DNA of 6,192 nt from Anaerolineae bacterium (lineage in GTDB: Bacteria > Chloroflexota > Anaerolineae > B4-G1 > SLSP01). Positions within the stretch are counted from its first letter, which is position 1, and every line of letters starts with the position of its first letter. Positions 1 through 6,180 of the stretch are shown in pieces. Under the pieces are notes generated by a model, which had not been told where the DNA came from, made no database searches, and saw only the letters and a program-made list of their open reading frames with translations. A program made the translations under genes and the position numbers. Where the stretch lies: contig JAFGSL010000286.1 of the NCBI GenBank assembly GCA_016934645.1, positions 1-6,192 on the forward strand, read 5' to 3'.

Positions 1-2
1 CA

Positions 3-56
3 CTTTTCTTTGTGAATCGTACCTTAATGGGGATACGGGAGGCAGATGGGTCATGA
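3..56 (+). CDS. Possible 3' end of an upstream gene overlapping nusA (partial)
   Basis: A reading frame is open from the window edge (first full codon at 3) to a TGA at 54-56, giving the tail [17 protein letters not shown]. Its stop overlaps the nusA start as ATGA, the usual form of translational coupling. By operon position the upstream gene would be rimP, but this tail does not resemble the RimP C-termini I know. Seventeen open codons can also arise by chance, and the codon use is not as GC-rich at third positions as the genes downstream. The alternative is that 1-52 is simply the nusA leader. Confidence 0.2.
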   Translation, partial: LFFVNRTLMGIREADGS

Positions 57-2134
57 AGAGTGAGTTCTCCCTGGCGTTTAATCAAATCTGTGCTGAGTAT
101 AGTTTGCCAAGGGAGGTCGTACTGGACGCCGTTCGCGCGGCGCTGGTCACCGCTTACCGTCGCGACTGGAAAGTCGGGGCAACACAAAATGTCACAGCTG
201 ATATCAGCCTGGAGACCGGTTTAGCGCGTATTTATCTCGAAAAGGCCGTCGTTGACGAGGTTGAGGATCCACTCGCGCAGATCTCTTTGCGGGAAGCGCG
301 ACGTGTCAACCCCAAAATCGCTGCGGAGGAGCTGTTGATGGTTGATGTCACCCCGCGTGACTTTGGGCGCATCGCGGCACAGACCGCTAAACAGGTCATC
401 ACACAGCGGTTGCGTGAAGCAGAGCGTGAAAGCCAGTTCAACCGCTTTAGTCGACAGGAAAACGAGATCATCATCGGCACGATCCAGTCGGTGTCGCCCC
501 ATGGTGTTACCCTGCATCTGGATCGCACGGAAGAGGCGCACATGCCTCGCCGGGAGCAGATTCCAGGGGAACGCTACATGCTCCATCAGAAAATCCGCGT
601 CTATGTTCTGGAAGTCAAGCGCACCTCCCGTGGGCCTGAAATTATCGTCAGCCGCAGCCACCCGTTGATGCTGCGTCGTTTGTTAGAACTGGAAGTGCCT
701 GAGATCCGCGCCGGACAGGTGGAAATCAACGCCGTTGCGCGCGAAGCAGGCGCGCGGGCGAAAGTCGCCGTCTCCACCCGCCAGGCCGGGCTGGACCCGG
801 TGGGCGCGTGCGTGGGGATGCGCGGCATCCGCATTCAGACGATTTCCAATGAGTTGCACGATGAGCGTATCGATGTGGTCGAGTGGCACAAGGATCAGAA
901 AATTTTCATCGCCAACGCTCTGAGTATGAATCAAGTGCTCAGCGTTGTGCTGGACGAGAACAACTCCGGCGGGCGCACCGCTTCGGTGGTGGTGTTGGAT
1001 GACCAGCTTTCACTGGCAATCGGTCGCTCCGGGCAGAACGCGCGGCTGGCGGCTAAACTCACCGGCTGTCGTGTAGACATCCAGGGGGCGACGGAAGCCG
1101 CGTTGTGGGCGTTGGAACAGGTCAATAACGCGCCGGAGCTGCTGGACGTACTTAAAGCTAATGCTTCCCTGGTGCCGCGCCTGGCAGGCATTATGCGCAC
1201 CCACGAAAGCGATCATTACCCATACACCGATGAAGAACGCCGCATCCTCAAGAGTACCGTGGAAGCTGTGCGTGAAGCCCTCATTATGCGGCGGGATGCG
1301 GAACGTCCGGCGACGCGTCAGGCACGCGCACGGCGCTCCGCTCAGGAAAGGGTCGAGGCAGAGCGCCGGGAGGCGCAGCAGGCTGCGCGCGCGCGTGTGC
1401 CAGCCGCCGCCTACGAGCAATCTCTCGCCGCGCTCAACTTGTCGGATAAGGTCCATAGCCATCTTGCCAGCAGTGGTCTTGCTACTGTTGGCGAGGTGAT
1501 GGAGCGTATGGCCTTAGGCGATGAGGCGCTGTTGATGATTGACGGTGTTGGTGTTAAGGCACTGCGCGAAATCAAAGATGCTATGGATACAAGCGGGTTG
1601 CAGTTTGTCGAACCTATGGCCGAAGCCGCGGTGCCCGGAGAGGATGAGGCTGTCGTCACCGCTGAAGCCGAGGCCGAAGTCGCCGACGACGAGCTTGTGA
1701 GCTTGTCTGAAGAAGAGGGCGCTATTGCTCCAGCCGTTGCTTCAGTTGTTTCCCCTGAAGCTGAATTGCCTGAAGAGGAAGTAAAAGCGGAAGCGGTCGC
1801 CGAACTGGAGACGGAAGCTCAACCTGTGGCCGAAGTTGCGGCTGTAGCTGAGGCTGAAGTCGTCGAGGAGCCGGCCGAGGAAGGGCCGGTGGATATCGCC
1901 GCCCAGGCCGAAGAATTGGTTATGGAGACCTTTGGCGAGGTAGCAGAGGTATTTCCGGAAGTATTCGAGGATGAAGATTTCCTGGATGACGACGATGACG
2001 GGCGCAAGAGCAGACAAAGTAAAAAGAAAAAGGGGCGCACGGTGGTTTACGATGATAAGACCGGTGAGACCTTTGTCGTGCGCAAGCGACGGCGTCATAA
2101 GGATATGTGGACAGATTTCGACGAAGAGTTCTAG
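53..2134 (+). CDS. nusA: Transcription termination/antitermination factor NusA
   Basis: NusA binds RNA polymerase and nascent RNA and modulates pausing, intrinsic termination and antitermination in the cytoplasm. The 693-residue protein has the family domains in order: an N-terminal polymerase-binding domain (about 1-130), an S1 domain (about 137-202), KH1 with the signature [11 protein letters not shown] (248-258) and KH2 with [18 protein letters not shown] (321-338). A charged Arg/Glu/Ala-rich linker (about 412-450) leads to an alpha-CTD-like helix-hairpin-helix repeat (about 454-515, with [13 protein letters not shown] at 496-508). An Ala/Glu/Val-rich acidic tail (about 520-650) and a basic end (651-682, with KKKK and KRRRHK) follow. 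The protein is much longer than the roughly 370-residue Firmicutes form; the extra length is the repeat and tail. The ATG start is preceded by GGGAGG at 37-42 with 10 nt spacing. The nearby ATG at 46 is out of frame and stops after five codons. The alpha-CTD-like assignment is by motif and is moderately sure; NusA itself is certain. Confidence 0.97.
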   Translation: MKSEFSLAFNQICAEYSLPREVVLDAVRAALVTAYRRDWKVGATQNVTADISLETGLARIYLEKAVVDEVEDPLAQISLREARRVNPKIAAEELLMVDVTPRDFGRIAAQTAKQVITQRLREAERESQFNRFSRQENEIIIGTIQSVSPHGVTLHLDRTEEAHMPRREQIPGERYMLHQKIRVYVLEVKRTSRGPEIIVSRSHPLMLRRLLELEVPEIRAGQVEINAVAREAGARAKVAVSTRQAGLDPVGACVGMRGIRIQTISNELHDERIDVVEWHKDQKIFIANALSMNQVLSVVLDENNSGGRTASVVVLDDQLSLAIGRSGQNARLAAKLTGCRVDIQGATEAALWALEQVNNAPELLDVLKANASLVPRLAGIMRTHESDHYPYTDEERRILKSTVEAVREALIMRRDAERPATRQARARRSAQERVEAERREAQQAARARVPAAAYEQSLAALNLSDKVHSHLASSGLATVGEVMERMALGDEALLMIDGVGVKALREIKDAMDTSGLQFVEPMAEAAVPGEDEAVVTAEAEAEVADDELVSLSEEEGAIAPAVASVVSPEAELPEEEVKAEAVAELETEAQPVAEVAAVAEAEVVEEPAEEGPVDIAAQAEELVMETFGEVAEVFPEVFEDEDFLDDDDDGRKSRQSKKKKGRTVVYDDKTGETFVVRKRRRHKDMWTDFDEEF

Positions 2135-2178
2135 CGTTGAGCACGTGCCGGTTTAGCAATCTTTGGGCTAGTCCTAGC
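2135..2178. other. Start of the nusA-ylxR gap: palindrome and small hairpin
   Basis: Between the nusA stop and the large structured element lies a perfect 8-bp palindrome, GCACGTGC (2141-2148). It is followed by a small hairpin, GGCTA (2166-2170) with TAGCC (2175-2179), whose last base it shares with the closing helix that begins at 2179. No convincing sigma-70 promoter is visible: TTGAGC at 2137 has no usable -10 box at normal spacing. The leader RNA may therefore be part of the nusA transcript rather than start here. Confidence 0.4.
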
Positions 2179-2395
2179 CTGGATAACCTGGAACCGAACA
2201 GGGTCTTGGACGCCTGTTTTCTTGTCCGTCGGACAAGAAATCTGGTGAGTAGACTCTGATGGTCAGCGGAACTGTTGTGATGATATCGATCAACGGTTAA
2301 GGTTATTCCAGCAGGATATAGGTGGATGCCTGCATCCGCAATTATCCTGAGAACTGAAGGACGCCAGAAGATTACGGGCGTCCTTTTTTTGTTTT
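2179..2395 (+). promoter_or_regulatory. Candidate structured leader RNA (attenuator-like) of ylxR-infB
   Basis: Hand folding pairs most of this gap. Closing helix P1 is CTGGATAACC (2179-2188) with GGTTATTCCAG (2301-2311), 10 bp with T2307 bulged. Inside it are P2, AACAGGGTC (2197-2205) with GACGCCTGTT (2209-2218) and G2212 bulged, and P3, TTTCTTGTCC (2218-2227) with GGACAAGAAA (2231-2240), a perfect 10-bp stem with a 3-nt loop that shares T2218 with P2. A weak stem CTGA/TCAG (2256-2266) follows, then P4, AACTGTTG (2270-2277) with CAACGGTT (2291-2298), which has one G-U. P5 abuts P1: CAGGATA (2312-2318) with TATCCTG (2343-2349), topped by GTGGATG (2322-2328) with CATCCGC (2333-2339). The intrinsic terminator follows directly. 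I see no T-box, TPP, SAM, cobalamin or c-di-GMP signature and recognise no known family. The role, control of ylxR-infB by attenuation, is inferred from position and structure. Confidence 0.6.
2357..2395 (+). terminator. Intrinsic terminator immediately upstream of ylxR
   Basis: A 9-bp GC-rich stem, AAGGACGCC (2357-2365) with GGCGTCCTT (2377-2385), encloses an 11-nt loop. A T-tract of seven (2384-2390) follows, then G and four more T (2392-2395). This is a canonical Rho-independent terminator on the + strand. It ends 9 nt before the ylxR ATG, so no promoter can fit between terminator and gene. ylxR must therefore be expressed by read-through or by regulated antitermination. Confidence 0.85.
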
Positions 2396-2404
2396 AGATG
2401 CATT

Positions 2405-2752
2405 ATGGCAAAGAAAAAACAACAACCACGACCAAAGCATATCCCGGAACGCACATGCGTGGCGTGCCGGACCCATGGCGCGAAGCGTGCACTCGTGCGC
2501 GTGGTGCGCCTTGCTGGAGGTGGCGTGGTGGTTGATAAAACGGGCAAGCAGAAAGGCCGTGGCGCGTATTTGTGCCGCCAGCGTGTATGCTGGAGCAAGG
2601 CCCTCACGCGCGGCGCGCTCGAGCGCGCGTTGCGCGTGACCCTGTCTGCGGAGGAAGTCACAGCCTTACGTGCATATGCGGCTGCGCTTCCTGAAACCCT
2701 GGATCTGGATGCCGTTAGTTCAGGGGATGAAAATTCGATGGAGGAGGATTGA
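2405..2752 (+). CDS. ylxR: YlxR/RnpM family RNA-binding protein (DUF448)
   Basis: A 115-residue basic protein of the YlxR family, found between nusA and infB in many bacteria; in Bacillus it was recently renamed RnpM, a modulator of RNase P. The family core is clear: PERTCVACR (14-22), a stretch around RALVRVVRL (28-36), and GRGAYLC (51-57) leading to CRQRVC. Four cysteines (18, 21, 57, 62) are arranged as CxxC and CxxxxC, possibly a metal or structural site. A short acidic tail (SSGDENSMEED) ends the protein. No later in-frame start keeps the first cysteine motif, so the ATG at 2405 is the best start. Oddly it has no Shine-Dalgarno sequence: the upstream bases are the terminator T-tract and TTTTAGATGCATT, whereas nusA, infB and rbfA all have strong ones. 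It is almost contiguous with infB, and ylxQ, the usual L7Ae-like partner gene in Firmicutes, is absent. Confidence 0.92.
   Translation: MAKKKQQPRPKHIPERTCVACRTHGAKRALVRVVRLAGGGVVVDKTGKQKGRGAYLCRQRVCWSKALTRGALERALRVTLSAEEVTALRAYAAALPETLDLDAVSSGDENSMEED
2740..2747 (+). promoter_or_regulatory. Ribosome-binding site that fixes the infB start
   Basis: GGAGGAGG lies inside the last codons of ylxR. It is 7 nt from the ATG at 2755 but only 1 nt from the in-frame TTG at 2749, so the ATG is the real infB start. The site places infB translation immediately behind ylxR termination (TGA 2750-2752), consistent with translational coupling. Confidence 0.85.
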
Positions 2753-2754
2753 GT

Positions 2755-4542
2755 ATGAACGAATTAAAAGAAGTCACGATTCCAGAAATCATTACCGTAC
2801 GTGATTTGGCTGAATTGTTGGGGGAGACACCCATCAAAGTCATTAAAATCTTGATGAGCAATGGCGTGCTCGCCAGCATCAACCAGCAGATTGACTTCGA
2901 TACCGCGGCGGTGATCGCCAGCGAGTTTGGCTTTGAGGCAAAGCAGCCCTACGCAGAGCTCGAAGAAGATCAAGAAACCGAGCTTTCGGCGTGGCAAATT
3001 CTTCTCTCTTCGGAAGACCCGGAGGATCTGTGTGACCGTCCGCCGGTTGTGACGGTTTTAGGACACGTGGATCACGGCAAAACATCTCTCCTTGATGCTA
3101 TCCGCGACACGAATGTGGTGGGTAAAGAGAGCGGTGGCATTACGCAGCACATCGGTGCGTATCAGGTGAAGCATTCGGGACGTCGGATCACATTCCTTGA
3201 CACGCCTGGTCACGAAGCGTTTACTGCCATGCGTGCGCGGGGAGCGAATACTACCGACATCGCAGTACTCGTCGTTGCCGCCGACGATGGCGTCCAGCCG
3301 CAGACAATCGAGGCGCTCAACCACGCGCGCGCTGCGCACGTGCCGATCATCGTCGCTTTGAACAAGATCGACAAGGCGAACGCGCGTCCCGAGGTTGTCA
3401 AACAACAGTTGAATGACCAGGGATTGACGCCGGATGAATGGGGTGGGGAGACGATGGTCATCCCCGTTTCTGCGCGGAACCGGGAGGGTTTAGACGACTT
3501 GCTCGAAGCGATCTTGTTGATGGCCGATGAGGTCTGTGTTCAGGCCAACCCCGAACGCGAAGCAGTAGGCACGGTTCTTGAGGGGCGTCTTGACAAACGC
3601 CAGGGATCGCTGGCGACTGTCCTGATCCAGAATGGGACATTGCGCACTGGCGATGTGGTCGTCGTCGGCAAGACGTGGGGAAAGATTCGCGCTCTACAAG
3701 ATGAGAACGACAAGCGCCACCGGACCGCGCCGCCTGCCACGCCCACCGTCCTCATCGGGCTACACGACGTGCCCGAGGCCGGAGATCGCCTGGAAGTTGT
3801 CAAGGACGAACGTACGGCGCGCGCTATCGCGGACAAGCGCCAGGAAGAGGCACGAGCCAAAGATCTGGCGCGCACAGCGATGCGTCCACTCTCGTTGGAC
3901 GATATTTCCAGCCGTATCCGCGAAGGACAGGTTAAGGAGCTAAACATCGTCCTCAAAACGGATGTGCAGGGTTCTATCGAGCCGATTGTTAACAGCCTGA
4001 AACGGCTGAGTAACGATGAAGTGAAGATCAACCTGATTCACGCGGCTGCCGGTAACGTCAACGGGTCGGACATCGACCTGGCGCTGGCCTCCGAGGCCAT
4101 CGTCATCGGTTTCCGCGTCAATGCCGACAACTCGGCGCGCCGCATGTCCGATATGGAAGACCTCCCCATCCAAATGTACGACATCATCTATGAGATCGTC
4201 GATGACGTAGAGAAGGCAATGAAGGGTATGCTCGCCCCGGTCTATGAAGAGAAAGTGATCGGTGAAGCACAGGTGCGCCAGACCTTCGATATTCCCCGAA
4301 TTGGGCGTGTGGCAGGGTGTTACGTCACCGATGGCGTTATCCAGCGCAATGCCAAGGCGCGTGTGCTTCGCGGTGGACAGGTGCTCCATGAGGGTAGCTT
4401 GGATTCCCTCAAGCGCTTCGAGAAGGATGTGCGTGAGGTGCGTCAGAACTACGAATGTGGCGTCAAGTTGGCGGGCTTCGATGCTGTTGAATCAGGAGAT
4501 CAACTGCAATTCTTCGTGATGGAGCGGGTCGCCGTAGCATAG
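2755..4542 (+). CDS. infB: Translation initiation factor IF-2
   Basis: IF-2 is the GTPase that brings initiator fMet-tRNA to the 30S subunit and promotes 50S joining. Starting from the ATG at 2755 the protein has 595 residues. One IF2_N-type domain (about 12-62, including [20 protein letters not shown]) lies almost directly before the G domain. All GTPase motifs are present: G1 GHVDHGKT (103-110), G2 GGITQHIG (127-134), G3 DTPGH (149-153), G4 NKID (203-206) and G5 SA near 239. Domains II, III and IV follow, with the conserved GSIEPI (406-411), the [11 protein letters not shown] region (433-443) and the C-terminal initiator-tRNA-binding barrel (about 500-595, with [11 protein letters not shown]). 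The form is shorter than those of Bacillus (about 716) and E. coli (890) because the long variable N-terminal extension is missing. Very short IF2 of this sort is what I recall from Chloroflexota. It starts 2 nt after ylxR. Confidence 0.97.
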   Translation: MNELKEVTIPEIITVRDLAELLGETPIKVIKILMSNGVLASINQQIDFDTAAVIASEFGFEAKQPYAELEEDQETELSAWQILLSSEDPEDLCDRPPVVTVLGHVDHGKTSLLDAIRDTNVVGKESGGITQHIGAYQVKHSGRRITFLDTPGHEAFTAMRARGANTTDIAVLVVAADDGVQPQTIEALNHARAAHVPIIVALNKIDKANARPEVVKQQLNDQGLTPDEWGGETMVIPVSARNREGLDDLLEAILLMADEVCVQANPEREAVGTVLEGRLDKRQGSLATVLIQNGTLRTGDVVVVGKTWGKIRALQDENDKRHRTAPPATPTVLIGLHDVPEAGDRLEVVKDERTARAIADKRQEEARAKDLARTAMRPLSLDDISSRIREGQVKELNIVLKTDVQGSIEPIVNSLKRLSNDEVKINLIHAAAGNVNGSDIDLALASEAIVIGFRVNADNSARRMSDMEDLPIQMYDIIYEIVDDVEKAMKGMLAPVYEEKVIGEAQVRQTFDIPRIGRVAGCYVTDGVIQRNAKARVLRGGQVLHEGSLDSLKRFEKDVREVRQNYECGVKLAGFDAVESGDQLQFFVMERVAVA

Positions 4543-4625
4543 GCCTAACCACTAGATTCTTGCACAACGGCAAGAAAACGGTCAACGGAGGTTTTTTCGC
4601 TCCGGTTTATTCGGGTTAGGGCCTA
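4540..4625 (+). promoter_or_regulatory. Candidate structured RNA element between infB and rbfA
   Basis: A long-range helix joins TAGGCCTAACC (4540-4550, beginning with the infB stop codon) to GGTTAGGGCCTA (4614-4625): 11 bp with G4619 bulged. Inside are two hairpins. The first is TTCTTGC (4557-4563) with GCAAGAA (4570-4576). The second is CGGAG (4586-4590) with CTCCG (4600-4604), extendable by two A-T pairs across a bulged G. AACGG occurs three times (4566-4570, 4577-4581, 4584-4588). The CGGAGG at 4586-4591 looks like a ribosome-binding site, but no start codon follows at a suitable distance. The function is unknown; it could be a processing site, an mRNA stabiliser or a regulatory leader for rbfA-nrnA. 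The pairing is visible in the sequence and the role is inference. Confidence 0.45.
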
Positions 4626-4647
4626 ATTGCGACGAAAGCTCTTTTTT
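4618..4647 (+). terminator. Weak possible terminator before rbfA
   Basis: AGGGC (4618-4622) can pair with GCTCT (4638-4642), 5 bp including one G-U with a 15-nt loop, just before a run of six T (4642-4647). The stem is too weak to be a confident terminator. It uses bases 4618-4622, which also belong to the 3' strand of the closing helix of the neighbouring element, so the two structures exclude each other. Confidence 0.25.
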
Positions 4648-4656
4648 ATCCGGGCT

Positions 4657-4663
4657 AGGAGGT
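4657..4663 (+). promoter_or_regulatory. Strong ribosome-binding site of rbfA
   Basis: AGGAGGT lies four nt before the rbfA ATG and is close to a full anti-16S match, fixing the start at 4668. The bases just upstream (4637-4641 with 4652-4656) can form a short hairpin that leaves the site exposed. Confidence 0.85.
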
Positions 4664-4667
4664 ACGT

Positions 4668-5105
4668 ATGGGAAAGAAATATTTGGGGCGCGTGAGCCAG
4701 CTGATCCGCCGCAAACTCACGCAATTGCTCATCGAAGAGAGCAATGATCCCCGCCTGGAAAACGTCACCATCACCGATGTGGTGGTTAACCGAGATACGA
4801 CACGCGCAGAGATCTTCTTTAGCATCATTGGCACGGTGGAAGACATCGCCGTGACGCAAACCGCGCTCGATGGCGCGGCGGGCTGGCTGCGTAATGAGAT
4901 GGCGCCGACGCTGCGCTTGCGCAACCTGCCTCACCTGGTATTCACCTACGATCCCTCGCTGGCACATGGTGCACGGATCGAGGAACTGCTCCACGAACTC
5001 CACGTGGACGATGCCGGTTCAGAAGATGCAGAAGAGGATGACGACGTCGCAGACGACGATTTCGGGGACGATGACCTCGCGGACGATGACGGCGATGATA
5101 TCTAA
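4668..5105 (+). CDS. rbfA: 30S ribosome-binding factor RbfA
   Basis: RbfA is a small KH-like protein that helps late maturation of the 16S rRNA 5' region and is needed in the cold in E. coli. The 145-residue product shows the family pattern: an N-terminal helix with RVSQLIRRKLTQLL (8-21), the NDPRL turn (26-30), strands VTITDVVVNRDTTRAEIFFS (33-52), a helix with an A-A-G kink (70-72) and the C-terminal signature LRLRNLPHLVFTYDPS (82-97) leading to ARIEELL. The core ends near residue 112. A very acidic tail follows, with 20 Asp or Glu among residues 114-145, longer than in E. coli or Bacillus RbfA. The tail-coding DNA is a run of GAY codons and overlaps the start of the next gene. Confidence 0.95.
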   Translation: MGKKYLGRVSQLIRRKLTQLLIEESNDPRLENVTITDVVVNRDTTRAEIFFSIIGTVEDIAVTQTALDGAAGWLRNEMAPTLRLRNLPHLVFTYDPSLAHGARIEELLHELHVDDAGSEDAEEDDDVADDDFGDDDLADDDGDDI

Positions 5106-6081
5106 TCTATCAACAGAAGCACTTCACCATGCGGCGGCGTTGCTCAAACAGCGCCGCCGCCCGTTACTCATCTCTCATCCGCGTCCTGATGGAGATACCA
5201 TTGGGTCTGCGTTGGCCTTGCGCTTGGCCCTGCTGCAGATAGGGCTAAGCCCGGTGCTGGCATGCGTACATCCGGTCCCGGCGAATATTGCCTATCTGCC
5301 GGGCGCGAAAACTTACGTGAGTGATGTCACCGAAGATATCGATCTTGTGATTGCCGTGGACATGAGCGATTTGAACCGCACCGGCGGCATTTACAAGGAC
5401 GATTGGCATGGGAAGCTGCCGCTATTGGTTATCGATCACCATGCGACGAACGAGGCTTTTGGGGATGTTAACCTGGTTGATCCCAATGCCGCAGCGACGG
5501 CGCTGCCCCTCGCGGCGCTCATCGATGCACTCGATATCCCTTTGACCGCCGAGATGGCGACATGTTTGCTCGTTGCTATCCTCACCGATACGCGCGGATT
5601 GCGCACATCCAACACCACACCAAAGGTGTTGCGTTTTGTTGGCCAGTTGATTGAAGCTGGTGGCGACTATCTTGGCGTGATGCAAAAAACGCTCGACTCG
5701 GTCCCTTACCAGCAGATGCGCGGGTGGGCCGTGGCCCTCGAACGGCTGCAGCTTGACGGCGAGATGGCCTGGGCCACTTTTCCGCTGGCCGAGAAAATCG
5801 CCCTCGGTATCGAAGACCACGACGACCTCGACCTGGGCAATTTGCTCAGCCGCGTGGCAGAAGCAAGGATTATGGCGACTTTCCTCGAAATGCGCGATGG
5901 CACGGTAAAGGTAAGCCTGCGCTCGCGGCCCGGTTACAATGTGGCCTGGATCGCCAAGACGCTTGAAGGCGGCGGTCATCGCCAGGCCGCCGGCTGCTCC
6001 GTAGCCGGGGATTTGGACGCGGCACAAGCGCGCGTATTACCTCTCGTGCGTCAAGAACTAGCGCAGCGCTCTAGCAAATAG
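5095..6081 (+). CDS. nrnA: DHH/DHHA1 phosphoesterase, NrnA-type oligoribonuclease / pAp phosphatase
   Basis: NrnA-type enzymes use two Mn ions to degrade nanoRNAs of two to five nucleotides and to dephosphorylate 3'-phosphoadenosine 5'-phosphate. From the ATG at 5095 the protein has 328 residues, a normal family length. Motifs in order are SHPRPDGDTIGS (27-38, metal ligands D32 and D34), AVDMSD (87-92, D89), the DHH motif (114-116) within VIDHHATN, LTDTRGLRTSNTT (163-175, D165) and the DHHA1 glycine-rich GGGH (292-295) followed by RQAAGC. All catalytic residues expected of the family are present. The start overlaps rbfA by 11 nt; an ATG at 5086 would add three residues, and neither has a good Shine-Dalgarno sequence, so translation is probably coupled to rbfA termination. 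Position after rbfA, commonly before truB, supports the assignment. A c-di-NMP-type DHH phosphodiesterase (GdpP) is unlikely because PAS and GGDEF domains are absent. Confidence 0.88.
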   Translation: MISNLSTEALHHAAALLKQRRRPLLISHPRPDGDTIGSALALRLALLQIGLSPVLACVHPVPANIAYLPGAKTYVSDVTEDIDLVIAVDMSDLNRTGGIYKDDWHGKLPLLVIDHHATNEAFGDVNLVDPNAAATALPLAALIDALDIPLTAEMATCLLVAILTDTRGLRTSNTTPKVLRFVGQLIEAGGDYLGVMQKTLDSVPYQQMRGWAVALERLQLDGEMAWATFPLAEKIALGIEDHDDLDLGNLLSRVAEARIMATFLEMRDGTVKVSLRSRPGYNVAWIAKTLEGGGHRQAAGCSVAGDLDAAQARVLPLVRQELAQRSSK

Positions 6082-6180
6082 AACCGTCACTGCTGAAGGC
6101 TGATCGCAGTCAGTTGTACACAACCGACAAGAATTGGTACTTTAACAACCGAATAGCCCTTCCTGTGTTAGGCGGTCAGG
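6082..6180. other. Gap after nrnA with small repeats
   Basis: This 99-nt gap holds an imperfect hairpin, ACTGC (6089-6093) with GCAGT (6106-6110), and a small hairpin, GTTG (6113-6116) with CAAC (6121-6124). It also has a direct repeat, ACAACCGA, at 6120-6127 and 6145-6152, one start every 25 nt. There is no T-tract, so no intrinsic terminator. TTGTAC (6114-6119) and an extended -10-like TGGTACTTT (6135-6143) at 18-nt spacing are a weak promoter candidate for the next gene. Confidence 0.3.

Noticed and set aside
1010..1462. 150-residue open frame on the minus strand inside nusA
   Set aside because: It lies opposite the KH2 and linker region of nusA. It has no ribosome-binding site or family features that I can see, and such shadows are common in GC-rich codons.
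2190..2206. T-box antiterminator core suggested by an AGGGT word
   Set aside because: The conserved T-box sequence does not continue from it, and no specifier stem is apparent.
2218..2240. Perfect 10-bp hairpin as an independent terminator
   Set aside because: On the + strand its T-rich side precedes the stem and no T-run follows. It fits better as an internal hairpin of the leader.
2295..2312. tRNA T-arm-like GGTTATTCC
   Set aside because: There is no matching acceptor stem, anticodon arm or TTC-containing loop, so no tRNA is present.
2181..2350. TPP riboswitch suggested by CTGGATAA and CTGAGA words
   Set aside because: The words occur in the reverse order of the TPP aptamer and do not sit in its helices, and the downstream genes have nothing to do with thiamine.
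2290..2661. 123-residue minus-strand open frame across the leader and ylxR
   Set aside because: It runs antisense through the terminator and ylxR, its product looks like low-quality frame-shadow sequence, and the plus-strand features explain the region.
2749..2754. TTG at 2749 as the infB start
   Set aside because: The ribosome-binding site GGAGGAGG is only 1 nt away from it but 7 nt from the ATG at 2755, which is the better codon and spacing.
4870..5094. Upstream extension of the nrnA reading frame giving a 403-residue protein
   Set aside because: This part is the +1 frame of rbfA. It encodes a Thr/Met/Arg/Cys-rich stretch unlike any DHH protein, and the family core begins shortly after 5095.
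5422..6027. 201-residue open frame on the minus strand inside nrnA
   Set aside because: It is a shadow of a well-supported gene with all motifs intact. Its product shows no recognisable domain.
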